Source: Guyparkeria sp. WRN-7
GTDB taxonomy: Bacteria > Pseudomonadota > Gammaproteobacteria > Halothiobacillales > Halothiobacillaceae
NCBI RefSeq assembly: GCF_001641825.1
Contig: NZ_LRFH01000016.1
Span: forward strand, 1 to 64,000
Length of the DNA: 64,000 nt
Direction of reading: 5' to 3'
The notes under the pieces are model-generated. The model saw only the letters and a program-made list of their open reading frames with translations. It made no database searches and was not told the DNA's origin. Shown here in pieces: positions 54,202 to 63,574 of this stretch (within the stretch, counting starts at the first letter, position 1; every line of letters begins with the position of its first letter). The position numbers and the translations under genes are program-made.

Positions 54202-54439
54202 GCGACAGTTACCCTCTCTCGAACGCTGTCGCGATGCTTGAAGGCCGGGATGCCTCGCGCCCCGGGCCTTGTCGCGTTTCCCTTGCCGACCCTTCCCGCC
54301 GATCGCCGCTAGCGCGCATCGGCCGGATCCTCCCTGCCTCGATTTCCGATCTCCTGTTTCCCAGTCCGGGTGGCCGGTGCCGGAGCGTCAGGCCGGCTGT
54401 GGTACGATCGCGGCCGTTTTTAATCGGCGAGGCGTGAAC

Positions 54440-55366
54440 ATGATTGCAGGGGTGTTTCCGGGGCAGGGTTCCCAGTCCATCGGCATGGCCAGCGGCTGGG
54501 GCGAACACGAGGATATCGCGCAGGCGGTCTTCGATCGCGCCAGCGACGTGCTCGGTTACGACCTCTGGGCGTTGGTCGCCGAAGGCGATGCCGCCCAGCT
54601 CAATCAGACCGAGCGCACCCAGCCGGCCATGCTGGCCGCCGACGTCGCCGCCTGGCAGATCTGGCGTCACAACGACGGCGCCACGCCGGCGGCGCTCGCC
54701 GGGCACAGCCTCGGCGAGTACGCCGCGCTGGTCGCCGCCGAGTCGATCGATTTCGAGGCGGCCGTGGCACTGGTCGCGCGGCGTGGCCAGCTGATGCAGT
54801 CGGCCGTGGCCGAGGGGCAGGGCGCGATGGCCGCCGTGCTGGGCCTCGACGACGAGGCCGTGCGCGGTGTCTGCGAGAAGGCTGCCGACGGCGAGGTCTG
54901 CGAGGCCGTGAACTTCAACGCTCCGGGTCAGGTGGTGATCGCCGGCGACCGCTCGGCCGTCGAGCGGGCCGAGGCCATTGCCGGCGACGAGGGCGCCAAG
55001 CGCTTCGTGCTGCTGCCGGTAAGCGTGCCGTCGCACTCCTCGCTGATGCGCGAGGCGGGCGAGCAGCTGCGCGCCGAGATCGCGCAGGTATCGATCCGCC
55101 CGCCGCGCGTGCCGGTGATCCACAATGTCGACGCGCTGACCCACGAGAACCCCGAGGCCATCGCCACCGCGCTGGTCGAGCAGCTGTTCCGGCCGGTGCA
55201 GTGGGTCGCCTGCGTCCAGGCGATGCAGGCCATGGGTGCCGGCGACCAGGTCGAATTCGGCCCGGGCAAGGTGCTGACTGGTCTGGCCCGTCGTATCGAC
55301 CGCCGCATGGGCGCCAAGCCCGTCTTCGACCAGGCGACCCTGGAGAAGGCGCTCGGCACCGAATAA
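54440..55366 (+). CDS. fabD: Malonyl-CoA:ACP transacylase FabD
   Basis: 308 residues from ATG 54440 (GTG 54434 also in frame). Core motifs: VFPGQGSQSIGM, the nucleophile loop AGHSLGEYAALV with Ser90, and NFNAPGQVVIAGD. It loads malonyl groups on acyl carrier protein for fatty acid synthesis. Begins the fabD-fabG-acpP-fabF block. An extended minus-10 element TGTGGTACGAT lies about 35 bp upstream. Confidence 0.96.
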   Translation: MIAGVFPGQGSQSIGMASGWGEHEDIAQAVFDRASDVLGYDLWALVAEGDAAQLNQTERTQPAMLAADVAAWQIWRHNDGATPAALAGHSLGEYAALVAAESIDFEAAVALVARRGQLMQSAVAEGQGAMAAVLGLDDEAVRGVCEKAADGEVCEAVNFNAPGQVVIAGDRSAVERAEAIAGDEGAKRFVLLPVSVPSHSSLMREAGEQLRAEIAQVSIRPPRVPVIHNVDALTHENPEAIATALVEQLFRPVQWVACVQAMQAMGAGDQVEFGPGKVLTGLARRIDRRMGAKPVFDQATLEKALGTE

Positions 55367-55407
55367 GTCACAAGGAACAACGACGAATCATCTCGAGGAA
55401 TTTCCCC

Positions 55408-56166
55408 ATGTCCGAACAAGCAAGCCAATTTGCCAACCTGGAAGGGCGCGTTGCGCTGGTTACCGGTGCCTCCCGTGGTATCGGCGCGGCCATTGCCGAT
55501 GCGCTGGTCGCCGCCGGCGCGACCGTCATCGGTACGGCCACCTCGGAGAAGGGCGCGGCCGCCATCGACGAGCGGCTGGGCGACAACGGTGCCGGCATGG
55601 CGCTGGACGTCACTCAGGCCGACCAGGTTGATGCGGTGATCAAGGAGATCGAGTCGCGTTTCGGCGCGATCGCCGTGCTGGTCAATAACGCCGGCATCAC
55701 CCGCGACACGCTGCTGATGCGGATGAAGGAGGACGACTGGGACGCGATCCTCGAGACCAATCTCACCTCCGTGTTCCGCCTGTCGCAGAAGGTGATGCGT
55801 TCGATGGCCAAGGCGCGCTGGGGGCGGATCATCTCGATCGCCTCGGTGGTCGGTGCGATGGGCAACGCCGGGCAGACCAACTACGCCGCGGCCAAGGCCG
55901 GCATCATGGGCTTTTCCAAGTCGCTGGCCCGCGAGCTCGGCCCGCGTGGCGTGACCGTCAACGTGGTCGCCCCGGGCTTCATCGAGACCGACATGACCCG
56001 CGACCTGCCGGAGAAGCAGAAGGATGCGCTGCTGGGCAACATCCCCAACGGTCGCCTGGGTCAGCCCGAGGAAATCGCCTCGGCGGTGCGTTTCCTCGCC
56101 GCCCCGGAGGCCGGTTATATCAACGGCCAGACGATCCACGTCAACGGCGGCATGTACATGGGTTAA
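55408..56166 (+). CDS. fabG: 3-oxoacyl-[ACP] reductase FabG
   Basis: 252 residues from ATG 55408, with GAGGA upstream. Short-chain dehydrogenase fold: NADPH-binding ALVTGASRGIGAAIADAL, NNAGITRDTLLMRM, and the S-Y-K triad in SIASVVGAMGNAGQTNYAAAKAGI, then FIETDMTRDLPEKQKDALLGNIPNGRLGQPEEIASAV, which is FabG-specific. It reduces 3-oxoacyl-ACP in the fatty acid cycle. Follows fabD by 41 bp. Confidence 0.96.
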   Translation: MSEQASQFANLEGRVALVTGASRGIGAAIADALVAAGATVIGTATSEKGAAAIDERLGDNGAGMALDVTQADQVDAVIKEIESRFGAIAVLVNNAGITRDTLLMRMKEDDWDAILETNLTSVFRLSQKVMRSMAKARWGRIISIASVVGAMGNAGQTNYAAAKAGIMGFSKSLARELGPRGVTVNVVAPGFIETDMTRDLPEKQKDALLGNIPNGRLGQPEEIASAVRFLAAPEAGYINGQTIHVNGGMYMG

Positions 56167-56220
56167 TGAACCCCGGCCCAAGCGCCTTTGGGCGGGCTAT
56201 TGCGGGCAGGGCATTTTTAT

Positions 56221-56249
56221 TTGGCCTGCCGGACGGTTTTCAATAGAAT
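56221..56249 (+). promoter_or_regulatory. Candidate sigma-70 promoter of acpP
   Basis: TTGGCC (56221-56226), 17-base spacer, TAGAAT (56244-56249), 80 bp before acpP. It would allow separate strong expression of acyl carrier protein, as in other bacteria. Confidence 0.5.
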
Positions 56250-56329
56250 GCCGGTCAGTGTTGGCCCGGAACTCACCGGGCCAAAACGTTTAATTGAACA
56301 GTGTTTGTACCAGAAGAGGTTCGATACGA

Positions 56330-56569
56330 ATGAGCACCGTTGAAGAACGCGTCAAGAAGATTGTTGTTGAGCAACTGGGCGTCAAGGAAGAAGAAGTCAC
56401 CAATGAAGCTTCATTCGTTGACGACCTCGGCGCGGATTCCCTGGATACCGTAGAGCTGGTCATGGCCCTGGAAGAAGAGTTCGAGTGCGAGATCCCGGAC
56501 GAAGAAGCCGAGAAGATCACCACCGTTCAGCAGGCCATCGACTACGTCAACAACCACAAGGACGCCTAA
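56330..56569 (+). CDS. acpP: Acyl carrier protein
   Basis: 79 residues, strongly acidic. The phosphopantetheine serine is in [14 protein letters not shown] (Ser37 counting Met1), and helices [31 protein letters not shown] match standard ACP. It carries acyl chains for fatty acid and lipid A synthesis. It lies between fabG and fabF with its own promoter candidate. The less GC-rich codon use (for example GTT, GAA) fits a highly expressed gene. Confidence 0.97.
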   Translation: MSTVEERVKKIVVEQLGVKEEEVTNEASFVDDLGADSLDTVELVMALEEEFECEIPDEEAEKITTVQQAIDYVNNHKDA

Positions 56570-56623
56570 TTCGGCCCTTGTGCATTTCGCAGGCCCTGAA
56601 CGGATGTCCGGGCTTGTGAACTG

Positions 56624-56669
56624 AAAACCGTGTTTCGGCCTTCGTATCGGGGGTCGATCGCGGTTTTTT
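56624..56669 (+). terminator. Weak terminator/attenuator candidate after acpP
   Basis: AAAACCG (56624-56630) can pair with CGGTTTT (56661-56667), and a T-run follows to 56669. The loop of 30 bases is long, so the structure is weak; it may lower fabF expression relative to acpP. Confidence 0.35.
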
Positions 56670-56708
56670 ACTTGGTGGTCGCCACCAACCGAACTGGAAA
56701 AGAGCATC

Positions 56709-57956
56709 ATGAGCAAACGTCGCGTCGTGATCACCGGCCTCGGGCTGGTGACCCCGCTGGGGAATAACGTCAAGGAGTCGTGGGACGGCATTCTGGCCGG
56801 CCGGTCGGGCGCTGCCCCCATCGATCGTTTCGACACCGACAAGATGGCGGTCAAGTTCGCCGCCACCGTCAAGGACTTCGACCCGACGACGTTCCTGCCC
56901 GCCAAGGACGTCAAGAAGATGGAGCCGTTCATCCACTACGCGCTGGGTGCCTCCATCGAGGCGATCGAGGATGCCGACCTGATGAGCGATTCGCTCGACC
57001 TCGACCGGGTGGGTACCTTCATCGGCTCGGGCATCGGCGGCCTGGGCGGCATCGAGCGCAACGCGCTCGCCCTCGAGGCCCAGGGGCCGCGGCGCGTCTC
57101 GCCGTTCTTCGTCCCCGGCGCGATCATCAACATGGCCTCCGGTCAGCTGTCGATCCGATATGGCTTCCGTGGCCCGAACCTCGCCACGGTGACCGCCTGC
57201 ACCTCGGGCACGCACAGCATCGGCCAGGCCGCCCGCCTGATCGCCTACGGCGATGCCGACGTGATGATCGCCGGCGGCACCGAAGGGGCGATCTCGCCGC
57301 TGGGCGTGGCCGGCTTCGCCTCGGCCCGCGCGCTCTCGACCCGCAACGACGATCCGCAAGCCGCCTCGCGTCCCTGGGACCGCGACCGCGATGGCTTCGT
57401 CCTTGGCGAGGGTGCCGGCGTGATGGTGCTCGAGTCGCTCGAACACGCCCAGGCCCGCGGGGCGCGCATCTACGGCGAGGTCAAGGGCTTCGGCATGAGC
57501 TCGGATGCCTACCACATGACGCTGCCGGCCACCGACGGCAATGGTGCCCGCCGTTGCATGGAGGCCGCGCTCAAGGATGCCGACCTGGCGCCTGCCGACA
57601 TCGACTACATCAACGCCCACGGCACCTCCACGCCGGCCGGCGACGGCACCGAGGTGCACGCGATCAAGACGCTGTTCGGCGACCAGCCGGTCAACTGCCC
57701 GGTCAGCTCGACCAAGTCGATGACCGGGCACCTGCTGGGTGCGGCCGGCGGTATCGAGGCGGTGTTCTCGGTGCTGGCGCTGCGCGACCAGGTGCTGCCG
57801 CCGACCATCAACCTGGACAACCCCTCCGAGGACTGCGATCTCGACTTCGTGCCGCATGAGGCGCGGCGCGTCGAAGGATTCGAGGTCGCGATGTCCAACT
57901 CCTTCGGCTTCGGCGGCACCAACGGTACGCTTGTCTTCGGCCGTTCGGTCGACTGA
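56709..57956 (+). CDS. fabF: 3-oxoacyl-[ACP] synthase II FabF
   Basis: 415 residues. The condensing enzyme triad is Cys164 in [12 protein letters not shown], His in [17 protein letters not shown] and His in [18 protein letters not shown]. It elongates acyl-ACP chains and controls the temperature response of unsaturated fatty acids. Length and motifs fit FabF rather than FabB. pabB starts 52 bp later. Confidence 0.96.
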   Translation: MSKRRVVITGLGLVTPLGNNVKESWDGILAGRSGAAPIDRFDTDKMAVKFAATVKDFDPTTFLPAKDVKKMEPFIHYALGASIEAIEDADLMSDSLDLDRVGTFIGSGIGGLGGIERNALALEAQGPRRVSPFFVPGAIINMASGQLSIRYGFRGPNLATVTACTSGTHSIGQAARLIAYGDADVMIAGGTEGAISPLGVAGFASARALSTRNDDPQAASRPWDRDRDGFVLGEGAGVMVLESLEHAQARGARIYGEVKGFGMSSDAYHMTLPATDGNGARRCMEAALKDADLAPADIDYINAHGTSTPAGDGTEVHAIKTLFGDQPVNCPVSSTKSMTGHLLGAAGGIEAVFSVLALRDQVLPPTINLDNPSEDCDLDFVPHEARRVEGFEVAMSNSFGFGGTNGTLVFGRSVD

Positions 57957-58008
57957 TGACGGCCGGGCCGCGCGCGACACGCCGGCCTGTCGACCGGCAC
58001 GAGTCCCG

Positions 58009-59424
58009 GTGAGCGAGTTGCCCGCCATCACGCGATTGCCGGGTGCCGGACCGGCACTGGCGGACTTGCTGCTGGCTGCCGGGCCGGCAGGCAGTCACCT
58101 GTTCGAGAGTGTCACCGCCGGCGGGCCGCTGAGCCGCTGGTCGATCCTGTTCGCCGCGCCCACCGAGCGGCTGACCAAGGCAATCGACGACCAGGCCGCC
58201 TTTCTGCCACGTTGGCAGGCGGCCATATCCCGTCGCCCCGACGAGCGCGGCGAATGGACGCGGTTGCTGGCCGAGCACGACCTGCCGGCGGATTTCCCGT
58301 TCGTCGGCGGCTGGAGCTTTTTCCTTGCCTACGAGATGGCCGGGGAGATCGAGCCGACCCTCGACCTGCCGGCCTTTGCGCTCGGGCAGGCGAGCGGCTT
58401 TCCGCAGGCGGTGGCCGAGTACCATCCGGCGGCCTTGGTGCGCGATCACGAGCGGGGCGAGGATGTCGTGGTGCACGACGGCTCGGATGAAGGGCGGCGA
58501 CTGGCCCGGCGTCTGCTGCTGGCCCGTGAGTCGGCAACCACCGGCGAGCCCCGCTCGGTCGAGCTCGAGACGCTCGATGCCCCGATGGGCGCGCCGCACC
58601 GTGAGCGTGTCCAGCGGGTACGCGATTACCTGTTCGCCGGCGATATCTTTCAGGCCAATCTCTCGCATGCCTGGGATTTCCGTCTCGCCGACGACGTGCC
58701 CTCGAGCGCGGTCTACCAGTCACTGTGTCGGCGCAACCCGGCGCCGTTTGCCGCCTGGTATCGCCAGCCGGAGGGCGAGATCCTCAGTTCCTCGCCCGAA
58801 CGCCTGCTGCGCGTGGCGGACGGTCGGGCCGAGACACGCCCGATCGCCGGTACCCGGCGGCGCGATGTCGATCCGGAGCGCGACCGCGATCTGGTCGAGC
58901 AGCTGCGCGGCCACCCGAAGGAGCGCGCCGAGCACGTCATGCTGATCGACCTGGAGCGCAACGATCTCGGCCGGGTGTGCGAGCCGGGCTCGGTGGCGGT
59001 CGACGAGCTGATGGTGGTCGAGTCCTACGCGCATGTGCACCACCTGGTTTCGAACATCGGTGGGCAACTGCCGGCGACGACATCGCCGCTCGAAGCGCTC
59101 GCCGCATGCTTTCCCGGCGGCACCATCACCGGTTGCCCGAAGGTGCGCTGCATGGAGATACTCGCCGAGCTCGAGCAGACCGGTCGCGGGCCGTACACCG
59201 GCAGCCTCGGCTACCTGAGCAATCATGGCCCGCTGGACAGCAACATCCTGATTCGCAGCGTGTATCTCTCGCCCGACGGACGCGGCCAGTTCCGTACCGG
59301 CGGCGGTATCGTCGCGGATTCCGATCCGGCCCGGGAGCTCGACGAAACCTACCAGAAGGCTCGCGGCGTACTCGACGCCCTGGGTGGCGAGGCGGCGCTC
59401 GCAGTCGGGGTGCCCAGAGAATGA
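58009..59424 (+). CDS. pabB: Aminodeoxychorismate synthase component I (PabB-type, with TrpE-like PIAGT motif)
   Basis: 471 residues from GTG 58009 (weak ribosome binding site). Chorismate-binding fold: an N-terminal LFESVTAGGPLSRWSILF region, then the C-terminal half with FAGDIFQANLSHAWDF, FAAWYRQPEGEILSSSPERLL, PIAGTRRRD (about 278-286), KERAEHVMLIDLERNDLGRVC, PGGTITGCPKVRCMEILAELE and TGSLGYLSNHG. The adjacent pabC makes p-aminobenzoate synthesis for folate likely. The usual PabB lysine in PIKGT is alanine here (Ala280), as in anthranilate synthase. TrpE function cannot be fully excluded. Confidence 0.82.
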   Translation: MSELPAITRLPGAGPALADLLLAAGPAGSHLFESVTAGGPLSRWSILFAAPTERLTKAIDDQAAFLPRWQAAISRRPDERGEWTRLLAEHDLPADFPFVGGWSFFLAYEMAGEIEPTLDLPAFALGQASGFPQAVAEYHPAALVRDHERGEDVVVHDGSDEGRRLARRLLLARESATTGEPRSVELETLDAPMGAPHRERVQRVRDYLFAGDIFQANLSHAWDFRLADDVPSSAVYQSLCRRNPAPFAAWYRQPEGEILSSSPERLLRVADGRAETRPIAGTRRRDVDPERDRDLVEQLRGHPKERAEHVMLIDLERNDLGRVCEPGSVAVDELMVVESYAHVHHLVSNIGGQLPATTSPLEALAACFPGGTITGCPKVRCMEILAELEQTGRGPYTGSLGYLSNHGPLDSNILIRSVYLSPDGRGQFRTGGGIVADSDPARELDETYQKARGVLDALGGEAALAVGVPRE

Positions 59425-60290
59425 ACGCGGAGGTGGCGCTAGGCGATCGTGGCTTCGCCTTCGGCGACGGCCTGTTCGAGACGCTGTTCGTTCATCGTGG
59501 CCGGCCGGTGGCGCTCGCCGAGCACCTGACACGCCTGCGTTGCGGTCTTGCACGTCTGGGGTTGCCCGAGCCGCCCTTCGATTCGGTCATGGCGGCAATC
59601 GACGCCGCGATCGGCGAGGGCGCGCCCACCGGCGTCTGCAAGTTGACTGTTACCGCCGGCACGGGGCCGCGTGGTTATCGTCGCCCGGCGCGCCCGGAAC
59701 CGACCATTCGTGCCAGCTTCGGCCCGTTGCCGGCAGCCCCGCCCAGCGGTCAGGCGGTGGCGTTGTCGCCGGTGCCCCTGTCGGGCGCCGCCGCCTTGCG
59801 AGGACTGAAACACCTCAATCGTCTGGTGCAGGTGCTGGCCCAGGAGGCGCTGCCGGCCGATCACGGCGAAGCACTGATGACCGACGGCGCCGGCCGGGTG
59901 GTTTCCGGTACCATGAGCAACCTGTTCTGGTGCGAGCGTGGTCGCTGGCATACCCCGCCGTTGACGGACGGGGCCATCGCCGGCACCCGGCGCGCCTGGC
60001 TAATCGAGGTGCTGGGGGCCGAGGTGACACCGTGCGCCGTCGGTCGTCTGGCGCTGGCCGAGGCGGCGTTTCTCGGTAATGCAGTTTCGGCATGGCGGCC
60101 GATTGTCCGCTTGCTGGGTCGGCGGCTGGAAGCCGGAGTGCCGCCGACCGCGGCGCTGGAATCGATCGAGGGCTTCTGGCAGCCCGACCTGCCGGCGGCG
60201 AACCCCTGGCCGGCCTCGCTGTCGGAGGCGATGGGCAATACCCGTTGGGGCCGGGTGGCCCGGCGCGAAGGAATTCAGGAAACCCGCTGA
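59421..60290 (+). CDS. pabC: Aminodeoxychorismate lyase PabC
   Basis: 289 residues from ATG 59421, overlapping the pabB stop (ATGA). Fold-type IV PLP enzyme: LGDRGFAFGDGLFETLFVHRG at the start, the Schiff-base lysine in LRGLKHLNRLVQV (Lys130) and the C-terminal MTDGAGRVVSGTMSNLFW, where the PLP phosphate is bound. It releases pyruvate from aminodeoxychorismate to give p-aminobenzoate. Followed 58 bp later by mltG, as in E. coli (pabC-yceG). Confidence 0.92.
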   Translation: MNAEVALGDRGFAFGDGLFETLFVHRGRPVALAEHLTRLRCGLARLGLPEPPFDSVMAAIDAAIGEGAPTGVCKLTVTAGTGPRGYRRPARPEPTIRASFGPLPAAPPSGQAVALSPVPLSGAAALRGLKHLNRLVQVLAQEALPADHGEALMTDGAGRVVSGTMSNLFWCERGRWHTPPLTDGAIAGTRRAWLIEVLGAEVTPCAVGRLALAEAAFLGNAVSAWRPIVRLLGRRLEAGVPPTAALESIEGFWQPDLPAANPWPASLSEAMGNTRWGRVARREGIQETR

Positions 60291-60348
60291 GGGTATCGGG
60301 CGACTGCCCCGACGCCCTCAGGGGTTCCATCATGTCTTGGAGTGGCGG

Positions 60349-61371
60349 ATGCGGCGAGCGATCGGAGTCTTCCTGGTCTGGGTGATGAGCATGGGGTTGG
60401 TGGCCGCGCTGCTGGCAGCGGCCGCCCTGGCGTATCACTACTGGCAGATGCCGCTGGTCGACGAACCCACGACCGTTGAGGTCGAGCCCGGGCAATCGAT
60501 GCGTGATGTCGCTGCCACCCTGAACGACATCCGGCCGGCCCTGCCGGCACGGGTGACCTACTGGACGGCGCGTTTTCGTGGCCAGTCCCGGCAGATCCAG
60601 GCGGGCGAATACCAGATCCGCGCCGGCGAACGCCTGCCCGCGCTGCTTGACCGGATGGTGGCCGGTGACGTGATCGAGTACCGCTTCACCGTCCCGGAGG
60701 GCGTGACGGCAAACGAGTTTCTGGCCGAGGTGTCCCGGGCGCCGAAGGTGCGACGAACCCTCGATCCGCTCACGCCCGAGGCGGTGATCGAGGCCCTGGA
60801 CCTGCCGCTCGACCACCTCGAGGGCTGGCTGTTTCCCACCACCTATCACTATCCGGCCGGCACCACCGATGTGGCGCTGCTGCGGCGCGCCCATCGCCTG
60901 ATGCGCGAGGAGCTGGATGCGGCCTGGGCCGACCGGGACGACGACCTGCCGATCGATTCGGCCTACGAGGCCCTGATCCTCGCCTCGCTGATCGAGAAGG
61001 AAACCGCCGTACCGGATGAGCGTGGTCGCATCGCCGGGGTGTTCGTCAATCGCCTGAAACGAGGCATGCGGCTGCAGACCGATCCGACCGTGATCTACGG
61101 CATGGGTGATGCCTACGAGGGTCGTCTGTACAGGCGGCACCTGCGCGAGGACACGCCGTACAACACCTACACGCGCGACGGTCTGCCACCGACACCGATC
61201 GCCCTGCCGTCGGCCGCTTCCCTGCGGGCGGCCACCCGGCCCGAAGCGACCGATGCGTTGTACTTCGTCGCCGACGGCAGCGGCGGTCACGCGTTTTCCC
61301 GTACGCTCAGGGAACACAACCGGGCGGTCTCTCGCTGGCGCGAACACAAGCGAGAATCGGAGGCGAACTGA
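60349..61371 (+). CDS. mltG: Endolytic murein transglycosylase MltG
   Basis: 340 residues from ATG 60349. One N-terminal transmembrane helix (about 5-27), a LysM-like segment (TTVEVEPGQSMRDVAATLND) and the YceG catalytic domain with LASLIEKETAVPDERG (catalytic Glu216), NRLKRGMRLQTDPTVIYGMG and NTYTRDGLPPTPIALPS. It cleaves nascent glycan strands internally to end elongation. The stop overlaps the tmk ATG by one base. Confidence 0.95.
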   Translation: MRRAIGVFLVWVMSMGLVAALLAAAALAYHYWQMPLVDEPTTVEVEPGQSMRDVAATLNDIRPALPARVTYWTARFRGQSRQIQAGEYQIRAGERLPALLDRMVAGDVIEYRFTVPEGVTANEFLAEVSRAPKVRRTLDPLTPEAVIEALDLPLDHLEGWLFPTTYHYPAGTTDVALLRRAHRLMREELDAAWADRDDDLPIDSAYEALILASLIEKETAVPDERGRIAGVFVNRLKRGMRLQTDPTVIYGMGDAYEGRLYRRHLREDTPYNTYTRDGLPPTPIALPSAASLRAATRPEATDALYFVADGSGGHAFSRTLREHNRAVSRWREHKRESEAN

Positions 61372-62003
61372 TGGCCGCCACCAATGCACGCTTCATCACC
61401 CTGGAAGGGCTCGAGGGGGCCGGCAAGTCGACCGCGATGGCCTTCGCCCGGGACTGGTTCGAGGCCCGCGGCGAGAGCGTGGTCTGCACCCGCGAGCCGG
61501 GCGGCACGCCGCTGGCCGAGGAATTGCGCGGCGTGCTCAAGGCGGTGCGTGACGAGCCAGTCGCGCCGTCGACCGAGTTGTTGCTGATGTTCGCGGCGCG
61601 TGCCCAGCACGTCGAGCGGGTCATCCGCCCGGCCCTGGCCGAGGGCAAGGTGGTGATCTGCGACCGCTTCACCGATTCGACCCGTGCCTATCAGGGCGCC
61701 GGTCGGGGATTGTCCATGGACGTGATCGAACAACTCGCGGACGTCGCCCACCCTGACAGCAATCCCGGCCTGACCCTGTGGCTCGACGTACCGGTGGCAC
61801 TGGGACTCGAGCGGGCCGCGGCACGGGAGGCGGCCGATCGTTTCGAGCAGGAGACGCTCGACTTCTTCGAGCGGGTGCGCGGCGGATTCGAGACACTCGC
61901 TCGACGCGAGCCGGAACGCGTGCAGCGCATTGACGCCACCCGGCCGCTGGCCGAGGTGCAGGCAGCGGTCGAATCCGCACTGGAGGCCCGTCATGGCGAA
62001 TGA
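61371..62003 (+). CDS. tmk: Thymidylate kinase
   Basis: 210 residues. P-loop LEGLEGAGKSTAM near 13-25, the DR(Y/F) region ICDRFTDSTRAYQGAGRG and the TMP-binding TREPGGTPLAEELR. It phosphorylates dTMP to dTDP for DNA synthesis. The lid region LERAAAREAADRFEQETLDFFERV fits the gammaproteobacterial type. Overlaps mltG by one base and holB by 11 bp. Confidence 0.95.
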   Translation: MAATNARFITLEGLEGAGKSTAMAFARDWFEARGESVVCTREPGGTPLAEELRGVLKAVRDEPVAPSTELLLMFAARAQHVERVIRPALAEGKVVICDRFTDSTRAYQGAGRGLSMDVIEQLADVAHPDSNPGLTLWLDVPVALGLERAAAREAADRFEQETLDFFERVRGGFETLARREPERVQRIDATRPLAEVQAAVESALEARHGE

Positions 62004-63045
62004 CGTGCAGGATCAGGCGATCGCCGGACTGGCCGAGCAACGCCTGGTCAGCGACCCGGCCACCATCCGCGAGGCCGGCTGGCTCTTTGATGCCTGGGGG
62101 CGGCTCGACCAGATGATCGAGGGCGGGCGGCTGCCGCACGGTCTGTTGCTGCACGGCCGTCTCGGTGCGCCCATGACCGCGCTCCTCGAGACGCTGGCCC
62201 GGCGTTTGATCTGCCACGCCCCCGAGCAGGGCTGGCCCTGCGGGCACTGCCCGGCGTGCCGGCAGGCGGAGCAGGGCAGTTTCCCGGACATCCAGCGACT
62301 GGCCGACGACCCCGAGCACCGGGACATTCCGGTGGATGCGATCCGCGGCCTGATCGAGGGGGCGTTCCTCACCCGTTACGGGCGGATGCGCCTGGTCCTG
62401 GTCGAGCGGATCGAGCGATTGAATCGGGCCTCGGGCAACGCGCTCCTCAAGCTTCTCGAGGAACCGCCGGAGTCGATGCAGTTCCTCTGCACCGTCGAGC
62501 AGGTCGACCGGCTGCTGCCCACCATCCGGTCGCGGCTGCAGCGGTTGCGTCTGCGCGAACCCAGACCCGAGGAGCAGGCCCGCTGGTGGCGGCAGACCAC
62601 CGGCTGTTCCCCGGAGCAGGCCGAACTGCTCGCCTTCATCGACGATCCCACCCTGGTCGATGGCCATGAGCCGACCTTCGACTGGCAGGCGGTGACCGAG
62701 GCCTGGGTGACTCTGGCCGAGGGGCGCGGCTCCCCGCTGGCCCCGCTTGCGCCATGGCTGGCCACGCCACGCCCGGTGCTGGCCCGCTGGCTGCTGCGGC
62801 TGTGGCCGGCGGTCGCCCGACATCAGGCGGGCCTGTCAGCCGAAGGACTGCCGGCTGGACTCGAGCCATCGGTCAAACGTCTCGCCGCGGCCCACGGCAC
62901 CGAGCAGTGGCTTGCGGTGCAGACACGACTGATCCGCTTTGCACGCGAAGCCGGTCACCCCCTGCATCCGGAGCTGTCGGTCGAGCAGCTGGCGCTGGAC
63001 CTGGTCGACCCCCGCCTGCCGCGACGCCTCGATTCGGCCGTCTGA
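61993..63045 (+). CDS. holB: DNA polymerase III subunit delta' (clamp loader)
   Basis: 350 residues from ATG 61993. AAA+-type fold: LPHGLLLHGRLGAPMTALLETLARRL (the Walker A-like loop is degenerate, as in other delta' subunits), zinc-binding CGHCPAC (with an upstream Cys), RYGRMRLVLVERIERLNRASGNALLKLLEEPPE with the SRC-like region reading IRSRLQRL. It loads the beta clamp in the tau/gamma complex. The start overlaps the end of tmk by 11 bp. Confidence 0.92.
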   Translation: MANDVQDQAIAGLAEQRLVSDPATIREAGWLFDAWGRLDQMIEGGRLPHGLLLHGRLGAPMTALLETLARRLICHAPEQGWPCGHCPACRQAEQGSFPDIQRLADDPEHRDIPVDAIRGLIEGAFLTRYGRMRLVLVERIERLNRASGNALLKLLEEPPESMQFLCTVEQVDRLLPTIRSRLQRLRLREPRPEEQARWWRQTTGCSPEQAELLAFIDDPTLVDGHEPTFDWQAVTEAWVTLAEGRGSPLAPLAPWLATPRPVLARWLLRLWPAVARHQAGLSAEGLPAGLEPSVKRLAAAHGTEQWLAVQTRLIRFAREAGHPLHPELSVEQLALDLVDPRLPRRLDSAV

Positions 63046-63162
63046 GCAGCGGCGCTTCGACGCGGCGCCCAATCCCGTTAGACTACGTGTGCATCCGGGT
63101 CGTCTCGTGTCCCGAGGGCCGGATTGCATCTTCTTCGGCAAACCGTCACGAGGTAGCGTGCC

Positions 63163-63516
63163 ATGGCAGCAGGAGGCGGCCTGGGTGGAGGCATGATCCA
63201 CCACAACATTCCGGACAAGGACACGCTCTATAAGTCCTACATGCCGTTCGTGAAGAATGGCGGGCTGTTCATTCCCGGGCATACGCACATCCCGATGGGG
63301 AAGGAGATCTTCCTCACCTTGACCCTGATGGGGAGTGCCGAGCGCCTCGCCGTCGCCTCGAAGGTCGTCTGGGTGACCCCGCAAGGTGCACAAAGCGGCA
63401 AGACGGCCGGCATCGGCGTGCAGTTCGGCCGCATGGACCAGGGGCGCACGCGCAAGCAGATCGAGACCTATCTCGCCGGGGCGCTCGAGAAGGAAACGCC
63501 GACCTACACCATGTGA
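63163..63516 (+). CDS. pilZ: Type IV pilus-associated PilZ domain protein
   Basis: 117 residues from ATG 63163 (GAGGTAG upstream). The PilZ barrel includes YMPFVKNGGLFIPGHTHIPMGKEIFLTLTLMG and SKVVWVTPQGAQSGKTAGIGVQF; the N-terminal RxxxR c-di-GMP-binding pair is absent, which is usual for the type IV fimbrial PilZ. This form works in pilus biogenesis with PilB and FimX. Its position between holB and tatD copies Pseudomonas and Xanthomonas. Confidence 0.92.
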   Translation: MAAGGGLGGGMIHHNIPDKDTLYKSYMPFVKNGGLFIPGHTHIPMGKEIFLTLTLMGSAERLAVASKVVWVTPQGAQSGKTAGIGVQFGRMDQGRTRKQIETYLAGALEKETPTYTM

Positions 63517-63574
63517 ATGCTCCGTGGCGGCCATGGGCCGCGACGGGGCGATCTACTGCAAGCACCGGAGCGAC

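Noticed and set aside
54240-54271. Possible terminator after flgL
   Set aside because: AAGGCC/GGCCTT can pair, but the stem is imperfect and no T-run follows, so it is not listed as a terminator.
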